From the NCBI RefSeq assembly GCF_020400605.1, contig NZ_JAINRD010000020.1, forward strand, positions 1 through 64,000: a DNA stretch of 64,000 nucleotides, given 5' to 3'. This document shows positions 20,301 to 28,223 of this stretch, piece by piece (position 1 is the stretch's first letter; each line of letters begins with the position of its first letter). The DNA comes from Streptomyces aculeolatus. GTDB lineage: Bacteria > Actinomycetota > Actinomycetes > Streptomycetales > Streptomycetaceae. The position numbers and the translations under genes were made by a program. Below the pieces are notes generated by a model. It ran no database searches, was not told the DNA's origin, and worked only from the letters and a program-made list of their open reading frames with translations.

Positions 20301-22323
20301 CATGGGCATCACCGCCCGCGGCGCCTGGGAGTCGGTCAAGCGGCACTTCCGCGAGCTGGGCGTGGACTGCCAGACGGAGGACTTCACCGCCGTCGGCATC
20401 GGCGACATGTCGGGCGACGTCTTCGGCAACGGGATGCTGCTCAGCGAGCACACCCGGCTGATCGCCGCGTTCGACCACCGGCACATCATCGTCGACCCCG
20501 ACCCGGACCCGGCCGTCTCCTACGCCGAGCGCCGCCGGCTCTTCGAGCTGCCGCGCTCCTCCTGGGAGGACTACGACACCGCCAAACTCTCCGAGGGCGG
20601 CGGGGTGTTCTCGCGCAAGGCGAAGGCGATCCCGGTGAACGCCAGGATGCGCCGGGCGCTCGGCATCGGCGACGGTGCGGCGAAGATGACGCCCGCCGAG
20701 CTGATGAAGGCGATCCTCCAGGCCCCGGTCGACCTGCTGTGGAACGGCGGCATCGGTACGTATGTGAAGGCCTCGACGGAGGCGCAGGCCGACGCCGGCG
20801 ACCGGGCGAACGACGCGATCCGGGTGGACGGCGCCGACGTACGGGCGCGGGTCGTCGGCGAGGGCGGCAACCTCGGGGCGACGCAGCTCGGCCGGATCGA
20901 GTTCGCGCGCATCGGCGGCCCCGAGGCCCGGGGCGGAAAGATCAACACCGACGCGATCGACAACAGCGCGGGTGTGGACACGTCCGACCACGAAGTGAAC
21001 ATCAAGATCCTGCTCAACCAGGTCATCGGCGACGGCGACATGACCGTCAAGCAGCGCAACAGGCTGCTGGGCGAGATGACCGACGAGGTCGCGGCGCTGG
21101 TGCTGCGCAACAACTACGCGCAGAACACCGCCCTGGCCAACGCCGTCGCGCAGGCACCCAGCCTGCTCCAGGCCCACCACCGGTACATGCGCAAGCTGAG
21201 CAAGGAGGGCGCGCTCGACCGGGACCTGGAGTTCCTGCCCGGCGAGAAGCAGATGCGCGAGCGCCTCGCCGCGGGCCTGGGCCTGACCCAGCCCGAGCTG
21301 GCGGTGCTCCTCGGCTATACGAAGATCACCACGGCCGAGGACCTGGTCGCCACCGGGCTGCCGGACGACCCGTACCTGGAGCGGCTGCTGTTCGCGTACT
21401 TCCCGCAGCCGCTGCGCGAGCGCTTCCCCGACCAGATCCGCGCGCACGCGCTGCGCCGCGAGATCGTCACCACGGTGCTGGTCAACGACACGGTCAACAC
21501 CGGCGGTACGACGTTCGTGCACCGGCTGAAGGAGGAGACCGGCGCGTCGACCGAGGAGATCGTACGGGCGCACACCGCGGCCCGCGCGATCTTCCACCTG
21601 GGCGACTTCTGGGACGAGGTCGAGACCCTCGACAACGTCATCGCGGCCGACGTCCAGACCCGCATCCGGCTGCACTCCCGCCGGCTCGTCGAGCGCGCCA
21701 CCCGCTGGCTGCTCAACAACCGGCCGCAGCCGCTGCAGCTGGGCGAGACCATCGACTTCTTCAGCGAGCGCATCGGGCAGGTCTGGGCGGCGCTGCCCAA
21801 GCTGCTGCGCGGCACGGACCTGGAGTGGTACGAGCGCAACCAGAACGAGCTGACCGACAACGGCGTCCCGGCCGAGCTGGCGCAGCGGGTCGCGACGTTC
21901 TCGGCGGCGTTCCCGACGCTGGACATCGTCGCGGTCGCCGACCGGACCGGGCACGAGCCGCTGGACGTCGCGGAGGTGTACTACGACCTCGGGGACAGGC
22001 TGCACATCAGCAAGCTGATGGACCGCATCGTGGAGCTGCCGCGGGCCGACCGCTGGCAGTCCATGGCCCGCGCGGCGATCCGCGAGGACCTGTACGCGGC
22101 GCACGCGCTGCTCACCGCGGCGGTGCTGTCGGCGGAGCCGGACCAGGAGGGCGACGCGGTCACGCCGGAGCTGCGGTTCAAGACCTGGGAGGAGAAGAAC
22201 GCGGCGATCCTCGGGCGGGCGCGCGCCACGCTGGAGGAGATCCAGGGCTCGGAGTCGTTCGACCTGGCGAACCTGTCGGTGGCGATGCGGACGATGCGCA
22301 CCCTGCTGCGGACGAACCGCTAG
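17329..22323 (+). CDS. gdhB: NAD-specific glutamate dehydrogenase, large (GDH-180) type
   Basis: Oxidatively deaminates glutamate to 2-oxoglutarate with NAD. The 1664-residue product has the size of the large NAD-GDH class first described in Streptomyces clavuligerus. It has a long N-terminal ACT-like regulatory region (with MPFLVDSVTNELSRQGRGIH near residues 104-123), the catalytic core beginning around KVARGGLRWSDR near 849, the segment VPAGAKGGFVGKRLP, GIGDMSGDVFGNGMLLS, the nucleotide-binding region VVGEGGNLGATQLGR, and a C-terminal helical domain. The ATG at 17329 has AGGAG 10-12 bases upstream. The gene symbol follows Pseudomonas usage. A 31-codon stretch near residues 94-124 has unusually low third-position GC (see findings). 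Confidence 0.95.
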   Translation: MQIKLAEAKNELLARAARVDGTGEGGLAPDTLDAYLQRYYLHTAPEDLLGRDPVDVFGAALSHYRLAQNRPQGTANVRVHTPTVEENGWTSSHSVVEVVTDDMPFLVDSVTNELSRQGRGIHLVIHPQIVVRRDVTGRLLEVLDAGRDPNASPPYARGLEDLPHDAVIESWIHVEIDRESDRQDLKQITADLLRVLSDAREAVEDWQKMRDSALRIADDLDEEPLPDDMPTQEVEEARELLRWLAADHFTFLGYREYRLTVNSDGEELTAVPGTGLGILRADPSHAAYGKDDGRPQPASESFHRLPADVRAKAREHRMLVLTKANSRATVHRPAYLDYVGVKKFDPEGNVIGERRFLGLFSSAAYTESVRRVPVVRRKVAEVLSRAGFTPNSHDGRDLLQILETYPRDELFQIPVAELQSIVISVLYLQERRRLRLFLRQEEYGRYYSALVYLPRDRYTTSVRLRLVEILKEELGGTAVDFTAWNTESVLSRLHFVVRVDPGTGLRELTETDVHRIENRLADASRSWNDGFTEALVAEFGEERAAELAHRYAGAFPEGYKEDFPPRAAVSDLQHFEKLSERSGADKFALSLYEPVGAAPNERRLKVYGAGAPFSLTRVLPVLHNLGVEVTEERPYLLRCNGGGTDSWVSDFGLQFPPSQNGGGLEVGEDARERFQETFAAVWNGEAEDDGLNALVPVAGLTWRQAMVLRAYARYLRQAGSKFTPAYMEDTLRTNVHTTRLLVSLFEARMAPERQHAGRELTDGILEELNGALDQVASLDEDRILRSFLTAIQATLRTNYFQHDDDGSWHSYLSLKLDPQAIPGLPEPRPEYEIWVYSPRVEGVHLRFGKVARGGLRWSDRREDFRTEILGLVKAQEVKNTVIVPAGAKGGFVGKRLPDPSADRDAWLAEGIACYKTFIYGLLDITDNLVGGEVVHPKNVVRHDEDDTYLVVAADKGTATFSDIANEVAVSYDFWLGDAFASGGSAGYDHKGMGITARGAWESVKRHFRELGVDCQTEDFTAVGIGDMSGDVFGNGMLLSEHTRLIAAFDHRHIIVDPDPDPAVSYAERRRLFELPRSSWEDYDTAKLSEGGGVFSRKAKAIPVNARMRRALGIGDGAAKMTPAELMKAILQAPVDLLWNGGIGTYVKASTEAQADAGDRANDAIRVDGADVRARVVGEGGNLGATQLGRIEFARIGGPEARGGKINTDAIDNSAGVDTSDHEVNIKILLNQVIGDGDMTVKQRNRLLGEMTDEVAALVLRNNYAQNTALANAVAQAPSLLQAHHRYMRKLSKEGALDRDLEFLPGEKQMRERLAAGLGLTQPELAVLLGYTKITTAEDLVATGLPDDPYLERLLFAYFPQPLRERFPDQIRAHALRREIVTTVLVNDTVNTGGTTFVHRLKEETGASTEEIVRAHTAARAIFHLGDFWDEVETLDNVIAADVQTRIRLHSRRLVERATRWLLNNRPQPLQLGETIDFFSERIGQVWAALPKLLRGTDLEWYERNQNELTDNGVPAELAQRVATFSAAFPTLDIVAVADRTGHEPLDVAEVYYDLGDRLHISKLMDRIVELPRADRWQSMARAAIREDLYAAHALLTAAVLSAEPDQEGDAVTPELRFKTWEEKNAAILGRARATLEEIQGSESFDLANLSVAMRTMRTLLRTNR

Positions 22324-22377
22324 GGCCTGTCGTTTGGGTCCCGCCGCGAGCCCGGCGAAGATTCAAACGACAGACCC
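22323..22377 (+). repeat. Palindromic intergenic repeat after gdh
   Basis: GGGCCTGTCGTTTG (22323-22336) and CAAACGACAGACCC (22364-22377) form an inverted repeat with 13 of 14 matched positions around a 27-base centre. The first base overlaps the TAG stop of the dehydrogenase gene. Palindromes with TGTCGTTTG arms recur in Streptomyces intergenic regions as I recall; it could be a MITE-like remnant, a terminator, or both. Confidence 0.6.
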
Positions 22378-22436
22378 TGGGGCCGGCGGTGGTGTCGGTG
22401 CGGCGCGGGGGCGCGTTGGCGCTTGCGTGCGCGGGC

Positions 22437-22464
22437 GTGCGGGCGGCTCACGGGCCGCCCGCAC
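22437..22464 (+). terminator. Hairpin terminator downstream of gdh
   Basis: GTGCGGGCGG (22437-22446) pairs perfectly with CCGCCCGCAC (22455-22464) around an 8-base loop. It lies 113 bases past the dehydrogenase stop and upstream of the leaderless Stealth gene, so it likely insulates the two. Confidence 0.6.
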
Positions 22465-22573
22465 GCGGCATGCGGTCGGCGTGCGTCGAGATGCACTCGG
22501 CGTGCGGGCGACGTGGGTGACGCGGGGCGTTGCACGCAAGTCCGAGGCGGGCGAATGACGTAGTTTGTCCCGC

Positions 22574-24193
22574 ATGGGGCAGACAGCCACGGACCAGCGA
22601 CCGCCGCGCACCGGCCCCGGTACGGCGTCCGTCGTCGCCGCGTACCGCCGCGCGCTCCCCCGCGCCGTCCGCCGCCAGCTCGCCGCCCTGGCCGCCCCGC
22701 ACCACGCCGACAGGCTCCGCGCCGCGCTCAAGGCCCGCCGCGAGCAGGCCGCCTCCGAGGCCCCCGGCCGCATCGTCGTCACCGTCGACGGCCGGCCGTA
22801 CATCGCCCACCTGCAGCGCGCGCTCTCCCCGGTGCAGGCCCGCCGCGTCGCCGTGCTCGCCGTCACCCGGGCGCTGCGCACCGCCGGCGTCCCGTACTTC
22901 GCGGTGCGGGCCCGGGCATGCGGCCCCGCGGTCGTCGCCGTCCCGGCCGCCGCCCGCCACCGGGCCGGCCGGGCGCTGGCCCGGCTGTGCCGGGTGCAGC
23001 CGGCGTACGTGACGGTGGTGGCGGGCGCGGGTACTCCAGGTCGCGCGGATGCGGACGCCCGCGGGCACGCGGGTACGGGTGCGGGTACGAGGGCGGGGGC
23101 GCGCGGCGCCGGAACTCGGGCCGGGCTCGCGCAGGAGGGCGCCGCCGGTCCGTACCCCCGGCTCGTGCCCGGCTACGAGCCGGGCGTCTGGCAGCAGTTG
23201 GAGAAGGCCGACGTGCTGCGCCTCACGTGGTTCCGCACCGAGCCCGGCCGGCGCCTGGTGATCGGTGCCGACTCCGGCTGCGAGGTCGAGTTCTGGCACG
23301 CGGACCCCACCGGCGACCGGCTCCTCGCGCCGCGCCCCGGCCGCGTCACCGACAGCGTCCCGGCCGGCGCCACCACCGTGAAGATGACCGACCGCGGCTC
23401 CTGGGGCTGCGGGAGCCGGCTCACGCTGCGTACCCGCGAGGAGTTCGTGCACCCGCTGCCCGAGGACGTCACGTACGCGATCGACGCCGTCTACACCTGG
23501 ACCGACCCCGAACTCCGCTACGCGCTGCGCTCCCTCGCCACCTACGCGCCCTGGATCCGCCGCATCCACCTGCTCACCGACGACGGCGCCCCGCCGTGGC
23601 TCGACACCGCGCACCCGGGGCTGTCCGTCGTCGGGCACCGCGAGGTCTTCGCCGACCCCACCGTGCTGCCGACGTCCAACCCGCGCGCCGTCGAGAGCCA
23701 GCTGCACCACATCGACGGCCTCGCCGAGCACTTCCTGTACTTCGGCGACCGCCTCTTCCTCGGCACCGAGACCGTCCCGGAGAACTTCTTCCTCGCCAAC
23801 GGACTCACGCGTTTCTTCGTCTCCCCCGCGCAGGAGCCGCTGCGGCACGCCCCGCACCCCCTGCGGCGCAGCGTGCTGTGCGAGATCGAGCGCGAGTTCG
23901 GCAACCGGCACACCGCCACCGCCGCCCACAGCGTCCCCCGCCGCGACGACCTGGCGATCCCGTCGTCGCTGTACCACCACTACGCCGCCCACACCGGCCG
24001 CGCCGCCGCCGCGACGCTGCGCCACGCGGACGTCGACCTGTCCGCGGGCGGCGCGGACGCCGCGCTGCGGGGCCTGCTGGCGGCACGGGACCGGACGGTG
24101 ATCCGGGTCCGGGGCGAGGGCGCGCCGGGGCTGCTGGGGGCGTTCCTGGAGGCGTACTTCCCGGTGCCGAGCGCGTACGAGCTGCCGGGGTGA
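22574..24193 (+). CDS. Stealth-family sugar-phosphate transferase, divergent active site
   Basis: Stealth proteins transfer hexose-1-phosphate units and build phosphate-linked capsule-like polymers; human GNPTAB belongs to the same fold. This 539-residue copy has a paralogue-specific N-terminal domain (YRRALPRAVRR; PYFAVR), a low-complexity Gly/Ala/Arg insert around 160-185, the motif GCEVEFW, then a shortened CR1/CR2: DAVYTW runs almost directly into ELRYALRSL, missing about 30 residues present in the copy at 30870-32795. The usual NDD of CR2 reads GDR (about residue 391). CR3 LYHHYAAHTGR and CR4 FLEAYFPVPSAYE are recognisable. ATG 22574 has TAGTTT 7 bases upstream (leaderless). Catalytic competence is doubtful. 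Confidence 0.8.
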   Translation: MGQTATDQRPPRTGPGTASVVAAYRRALPRAVRRQLAALAAPHHADRLRAALKARREQAASEAPGRIVVTVDGRPYIAHLQRALSPVQARRVAVLAVTRALRTAGVPYFAVRARACGPAVVAVPAAARHRAGRALARLCRVQPAYVTVVAGAGTPGRADADARGHAGTGAGTRAGARGAGTRAGLAQEGAAGPYPRLVPGYEPGVWQQLEKADVLRLTWFRTEPGRRLVIGADSGCEVEFWHADPTGDRLLAPRPGRVTDSVPAGATTVKMTDRGSWGCGSRLTLRTREEFVHPLPEDVTYAIDAVYTWTDPELRYALRSLATYAPWIRRIHLLTDDGAPPWLDTAHPGLSVVGHREVFADPTVLPTSNPRAVESQLHHIDGLAEHFLYFGDRLFLGTETVPENFFLANGLTRFFVSPAQEPLRHAPHPLRRSVLCEIEREFGNRHTATAAHSVPRRDDLAIPSSLYHHYAAHTGRAAAATLRHADVDLSAGGADAALRGLLAARDRTVIRVRGEGAPGLLGAFLEAYFPVPSAYELPG

Positions 24194-24200
24194 GCGCGGG

Positions 24201-25259
24201 GTGACGGCGGTGGTCGGGTTCCTGGACGCCGAGCACCTGACGGTGCTGGACGGGCGGACGCTGAACGTGTGCGTGCGGCTGCCGGAGGGCGGGGCGCGCC
24301 GGTCCGGCGCGTGGCTGCGGGTCGGGGACCGGGCGCTGCGGCTTCAGGCGGCGGGGGAGCGGGCGTTCGGCACGTACGTGGTGGAGCCGGTGGCGGGAGG
24401 GACCGGCGGGGCACGCGGGTGGCGGGGGCGGTGGCCCGGGCCGGAGCGCCGGAAGAGCGCGGCGGCGGGGCACGGGCTCGAGGTGATCGCCGTCGGGGAG
24501 GGCGAGGTGCGGGAGTTGGGCGTGGCGGTGGCGCTGGAGGGCCGGCGGGGGCGCGAGGAGTACGGGCTGAGGGCGCCGGGCGCGGTGGCACACGGGGCGG
24601 TCGCGGAACACCGCGCCGGCGCCGCCGCGGGCGCTTCCGGCGGGCCCACCCGGCTCGATCCGCCGCACCCGGACGGCTGGCGCATCACCGTCGCGCCGCC
24701 GCGGGAGGGGGGCGTCGCGGCGCTGCGGGCGGACCGGCTGCCGCCGCACGCGGAAGTGGACAGGGTGGCGTTGGGCTGGACGGAACTGGCGATCCACGGG
24801 CGGGTCGTGGGCCCCGGGGCACCGGCGGCGCAGCGGCGGCCGGGCGACCCGCCCGCGCGCCGGCGTTCCGGCCGGGCCGCCGAGGAGGCGTCCCCCGGGT
24901 CCTCCGGACCCGCACCCGGCGGGGAGTTCGCGTGCGAGCTGGTGGGGCGCGGGGCGGCGTGTGCGCTGCGGGTGGCGGGCTGCCGGGACGGGCGGTTCGT
25001 CGCGGTGCTGGGGGGCTGGGAGTTGGCGCGGCTGGCGGAGTGGGGCGGGGAGCGGACCTGGGATCTGCGCGTACGGGCCTGGGGGTGCGCGGTGCCGGTG
25101 GGGCGGCTGCTCGGCGACGTCGTCGACCCCGGGCGCGTACACCGGTTGCCGAACCGTTTGCTCATCGCCGACTCCGGCGACGTCCTGCGGGTCGCCCCGC
25201 GCTACACCGCCGCCGGGCGGCTGGTCGTCGTCACCGAGGTCGTGGGGGAGGCGCGGTGA
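24201..25259 (+). CDS. Uncharacterised beta-rich protein of the glycopolymer operon
   Basis: I do not recognise this 352-residue protein. It has no signal peptide or membrane helix. It seems to be built from two beta-strand-rich modules separated by a Gly/Pro/Arg-rich linker; the first starts VVGFLDAEHLTVLDGRTLNV and the second runs from WRITVAPP to the end, with WDLRVRAWG, HRLPNRLLIADSG and VAPRYTAAGRLVVVTEV. Short beta-sandwich modules ending in a tyrosine-rich PxYTAxG-like strand occur next to or fused with TagF-like polymerases in actinomycetes, as I recall. The GTG start is 7 bases after the Stealth stop and the 3' end overlaps the next gene by GTGA, so it is translated as part of the operon. 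A glycan-binding or scaffold role is a guess. Confidence 0.6.
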   Translation: MTAVVGFLDAEHLTVLDGRTLNVCVRLPEGGARRSGAWLRVGDRALRLQAAGERAFGTYVVEPVAGGTGGARGWRGRWPGPERRKSAAAGHGLEVIAVGEGEVRELGVAVALEGRRGREEYGLRAPGAVAHGAVAEHRAGAAAGASGGPTRLDPPHPDGWRITVAPPREGGVAALRADRLPPHAEVDRVALGWTELAIHGRVVGPGAPAAQRRPGDPPARRRSGRAAEEASPGSSGPAPGGEFACELVGRGAACALRVAGCRDGRFVAVLGGWELARLAEWGGERTWDLRVRAWGCAVPVGRLLGDVVDPGRVHRLPNRLLIADSGDVLRVAPRYTAAGRLVVVTEVVGEAR

Positions 25260-26863
25260 GGATCACGTTCCTGGGGGTTCCGGCCGCCGCGGCACAGGAC
25301 GGCGCCGTACGGGGCCTCGCTTCGCGGCACGACGTGGAGTTCCTCGCCGGTCCTGACCCCGCCGCCCTGCGCACGCTCGACGCCGACGTGCTCGTCACCG
25401 CGGACCCCGGCCACGTACCCGCCGTCTGCGCCCTCGCCCCCGCCCGCACCCTCACCGTCCACCGGGCCCCCGGCCCCGGCCGCCCGCCGCCGCCCGGCGC
25501 CCCGGAGCTGGACGCGCTCGTCGTACCGGCGGAGGCCGACCGCGCGGCGTACGAGGCGGAGTTGGGCCCGGCGGCGCCGCGGATCGCGGTCGTCCCCGAC
25601 GGCGCGCACGCCGCCGACCGCTGGCACGCCCTCCTGACCGAGCTGGCCGCCCTCCGCGCCGACGAACCCCGCCGCCAGCGCGACCGCGCCGACCGCGCCG
25701 CCTTCCACCGCGCCGCCCTCGCCCCCGGCCTCCCGTCCCGCACCCCGCCACCGCATCCGGTGCCCCCGGCGGCGGAGCTGCGGCGGTGGGAGGAGGCCGT
25801 ACGGGCCGGGGGGAGCGGGGCCGCGCGACTCGTCCGGGCCGCGGGGCAGGTGGCCGAGGTACGCGACGACCTGCTCGCCGCCGACGCGTACGCCGCCAAC
25901 CTCCGCCTCGCCGCGGACGCGCTGGAGGCAGCGGACGTGCCGTACATCCTGCTGCGCGAGGCTCCCGACGCCGACGACCTTCGCGACGGCGCTGCCGATG
26001 GCGCCCCCGCTGCGGGCACCGCCCCCCGCCACCGCCTCGCCGTCGACGCCGGCCTGCGCTCGCGCACTTGCCGCGCGCTCGCCGGCGCGTATCCCGGCCA
26101 GGCCGTCTACGTCGCGCCCCGCCACAGCGACGCCCCCGCCCTCCCCGCCGAACTGCTCACCGCCGCGGGCGAACCGCCCGCGCTGCGCGTCCACCGCCCG
26201 TACCTCACCTCCGGCCGCACCCTCCGCTACGGCCCCGAGCACGGCTGCGACATCGAGTTCTGGCACCGCCCCCACCGCGGCGGCGCGTACGCCGCCCCGT
26301 GCGCCCCCACCGCGCTCGGCGTCACCCTGCCGTCGCTGACGCCGACCGCCGTGCTCTACGTGGACGACCGCGCGTTCCCCACGCTGCGCGAGTTCGTCAC
26401 CGAGCCCCGCCCGCCCGCGGAAGCCGTCTACACCAGCACCGGCCCCGCGCTGCGCTACTCGCTCCGCTCCCTGGCGATGTTCGCGCCCTGGATCGGCCAC
26501 ACCTACGTCGTCGCCGAGACCCCGCCGCCCTGGCTGGACACCGACCGCCCCGGCCTCACCGTCGTCGACCGGCGCCACCCCCTCGACGGCCTCTCCGCGC
26601 ACGTCCTGCCCCTCGCCGACGACGTGTTCCTCGGCCGCGCGCTCCACGCCCGGCGCCGTACGGGTCCGCTGCACGTCGACTCCGCGGGCGGCCACGAGCC
26701 GCGGCGGCTCGACAGACTGTTCGCCGGCCGCGACACCGACGTCTTCTGCCTCTGCCTCGACGGCAAACTTCCGCGGGGCGTACAGGCGTTTCTGGAGGGG
26801 TACTTCCCGGTGCCGTCGCCCTACGAGCGCGCGGGGGCGCGCAGGGAGGGCGTGCGGGCGTGA
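25256..26863 (+). CDS. Chimeric protein: GT-B-like N-terminus fused to degenerate Stealth domain
   Basis: A 535-residue protein. The first 60-150 residues resemble the N-terminal domain of the next gene's GT4 glycosyltransferase: both begin VRIxFL, both contain ASRHDVEF/AARHDVEV, and both contain the identical string RTLDADVLVTA. From about residue 200 it aligns with Stealth paralogues: GCDIEFW (about 330), VYTSTGPALRYSLRSL (about 390; CR1 lacks the W and the DGxDP loop), PPWLDTDRPGLTVVDRR, ADDVFLG (about 453), FCLCLD and FLEGYFPVPSPYER at the end. The CR3 HH segment is missing. Start GTG and stop TGA overlap both neighbours by 4 bases (GTGA). Likely inactive as a transferase or changed in function. 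Confidence 0.65.
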   Translation: MRITFLGVPAAAAQDGAVRGLASRHDVEFLAGPDPAALRTLDADVLVTADPGHVPAVCALAPARTLTVHRAPGPGRPPPPGAPELDALVVPAEADRAAYEAELGPAAPRIAVVPDGAHAADRWHALLTELAALRADEPRRQRDRADRAAFHRAALAPGLPSRTPPPHPVPPAAELRRWEEAVRAGGSGAARLVRAAGQVAEVRDDLLAADAYAANLRLAADALEAADVPYILLREAPDADDLRDGAADGAPAAGTAPRHRLAVDAGLRSRTCRALAGAYPGQAVYVAPRHSDAPALPAELLTAAGEPPALRVHRPYLTSGRTLRYGPEHGCDIEFWHRPHRGGAYAAPCAPTALGVTLPSLTPTAVLYVDDRAFPTLREFVTEPRPPAEAVYTSTGPALRYSLRSLAMFAPWIGHTYVVAETPPPWLDTDRPGLTVVDRRHPLDGLSAHVLPLADDVFLGRALHARRRTGPLHVDSAGGHEPRRLDRLFAGRDTDVFCLCLDGKLPRGVQAFLEGYFPVPSPYERAGARREGVRA

Positions 26864-28068
26864 GGATCGTCTTCCTGGTCACCCGCGCCGACGAGCCGGG
26901 CGGCCTCGCTCACGCCGTCCGCACCCGGGCCGGCCACCTCGCCGCCCGCCACGACGTCGAGGTCGTCAGCGTCTTCCGCACCCGAGACCGGCCCCCGCCC
27001 GGTCTCGACGACCGCGTCCGGCTGCGCCACCTCGTCGACCGCACCGGCCCCGTCCCCGTACCGCTGCGGCCGACCGCCCTCACCGACCGCGCCCGGCAGC
27101 AGCTCGCCGCCGTACCCAGCGCGCTCGTCGACCCGGACCTGGACCCGGACTTCGACGCGCTCGCCGACACCGAACTCGCCCTCGCCCTGCGCACCCTCGA
27201 CGCCGACGTCCTCGTCACGGCCTCGCCCGCGCTGCCGGGTGCCGCCGCGGACCACGCCCCGGCGGAGGTGGTGCGGATCCACGAGGAGCACGGTGCGGGC
27301 GAGGGGGCGCCGCCGGCGCGGGTGGGGGAGTGCGATGCGGTGGTGGTACGGACGGAGAGCGCGCGCCGGCGGCTGGCGGCGGCGCTGGGCGCGGCGGCGC
27401 GGGACCCGGCGGCGGGCCCGGCGGCGCCGCGGCTGGCGGCGATCCCGTACCCGGCGCCGGACGGCTTCCGGCCGCGGTCGTCGCGTACGACGCGGACCGC
27501 GGTGCTGGCCGGCCCGCTGACGCGGGCGGACCAGGCGATCGCGGCGTTCGCGGCGGCCGCCCCGGACGGCTCCGGCTGGCGGCTGCGGATCTTCGGGGAC
27601 GGCCCGGAGCTGCCGCGGTTGCGCCGACGGGTGGCGGAACTGGGGCTGTACGAGCGGGTGGAGCTGCTGGGCCCGAGCCCGTCGATGGCGGCGGAGTGGG
27701 CGAAGGCGGGCTTCGCGGTGCTGCCGCAGGGGAGCGCCGAGGTGCTGGAGGCGTACGCGGCGGGCGTCCCCGCGGTGGCGCACGACGTCGCCGGCGGGGC
27801 GGCGGACGTCGTACGGGACGGGGTGGACGGCCTGCTGGTGCCGCCGGACGACGTGGCGGCGCTGGCGGGCGCGATGGCCCGGCTGATGGCGCCGGACGCG
27901 GAGCTGCTGCACCGGCTGGGGGCGGGCGCCCTCGCGGGGACGGGGCGGTTCGCGGCGGACGGCGTGACGCGGCGGTGGGAGGAGCTGTGCGCGGAGCTGG
28001 CCGCGGTGCCGGTGGCGGTACGGGCCGGGCGCGCGTCGCGGCACCGCGGGGGCGGGCCGGACGGTTAG
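26860..28068 (+). CDS. GT4-family glycosyltransferase
   Basis: A 402-residue GT-B-fold glycosyltransferase. The N-terminus VRIVFLVTRADEPGGLAHAVRTRAGHLAARHDVEVVSV is typical of TarM/TagE-like GT4 enzymes that bind the acceptor. The C-terminal donor domain has GPLTRADQAIAAF, WRLRIFGDGPELPRLRRRV and SAEVLEAYAAGVPAVAHDVAGGAADVV followed by GLLVPPDD, where the EX7E-type donor-binding glutamates lie. It probably adds a sugar to the polymer made by the cluster. It overlaps the chimeric gene by GTGA and is the last gene of the rightward operon; a hairpin follows at 28134-28163. Confidence 0.85.
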   Translation: MRIVFLVTRADEPGGLAHAVRTRAGHLAARHDVEVVSVFRTRDRPPPGLDDRVRLRHLVDRTGPVPVPLRPTALTDRARQQLAAVPSALVDPDLDPDFDALADTELALALRTLDADVLVTASPALPGAAADHAPAEVVRIHEEHGAGEGAPPARVGECDAVVVRTESARRRLAAALGAAARDPAAGPAAPRLAAIPYPAPDGFRPRSSRTTRTAVLAGPLTRADQAIAAFAAAAPDGSGWRLRIFGDGPELPRLRRRVAELGLYERVELLGPSPSMAAEWAKAGFAVLPQGSAEVLEAYAAGVPAVAHDVAGGAADVVRDGVDGLLVPPDDVAALAGAMARLMAPDAELLHRLGAGALAGTGRFAADGVTRRWEELCAELAAVPVAVRAGRASRHRGGGPDG

Positions 28069-28133
28069 GACGCGGCCGAGCGGGCGGATCCGGGGGCCCG
28101 GGACCGTACGGCCCTCGGGCCCGGCGGGGCCGC

Positions 28134-28163
28134 GGGACGGCGCCTCCCGGTACGCGCCGTCCC
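28134..28163 (+). terminator. Bidirectional terminator between the two glycopolymer operons
   Basis: GGGACGGCGC (28134-28143) pairs perfectly with GCGCCGTCCC (28154-28163) around a 10-base loop, midway in the 155-base gap between convergent genes. Confidence 0.65.
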
Positions 28164-28223
28164 CTGCCGCCGATCCGAGCAACAACGCCCCTGCCGCCGT
28201 GTCCGATACGTGCCGCGGTGCCG

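Noticed and set aside
17044..22104. Very long open frame on the minus strand opposite gdh
   Set aside because: A shadow frame caused by GC-rich codon bias; its protein is low-complexity with no domain, and gdh on the plus strand has full-length family motifs.
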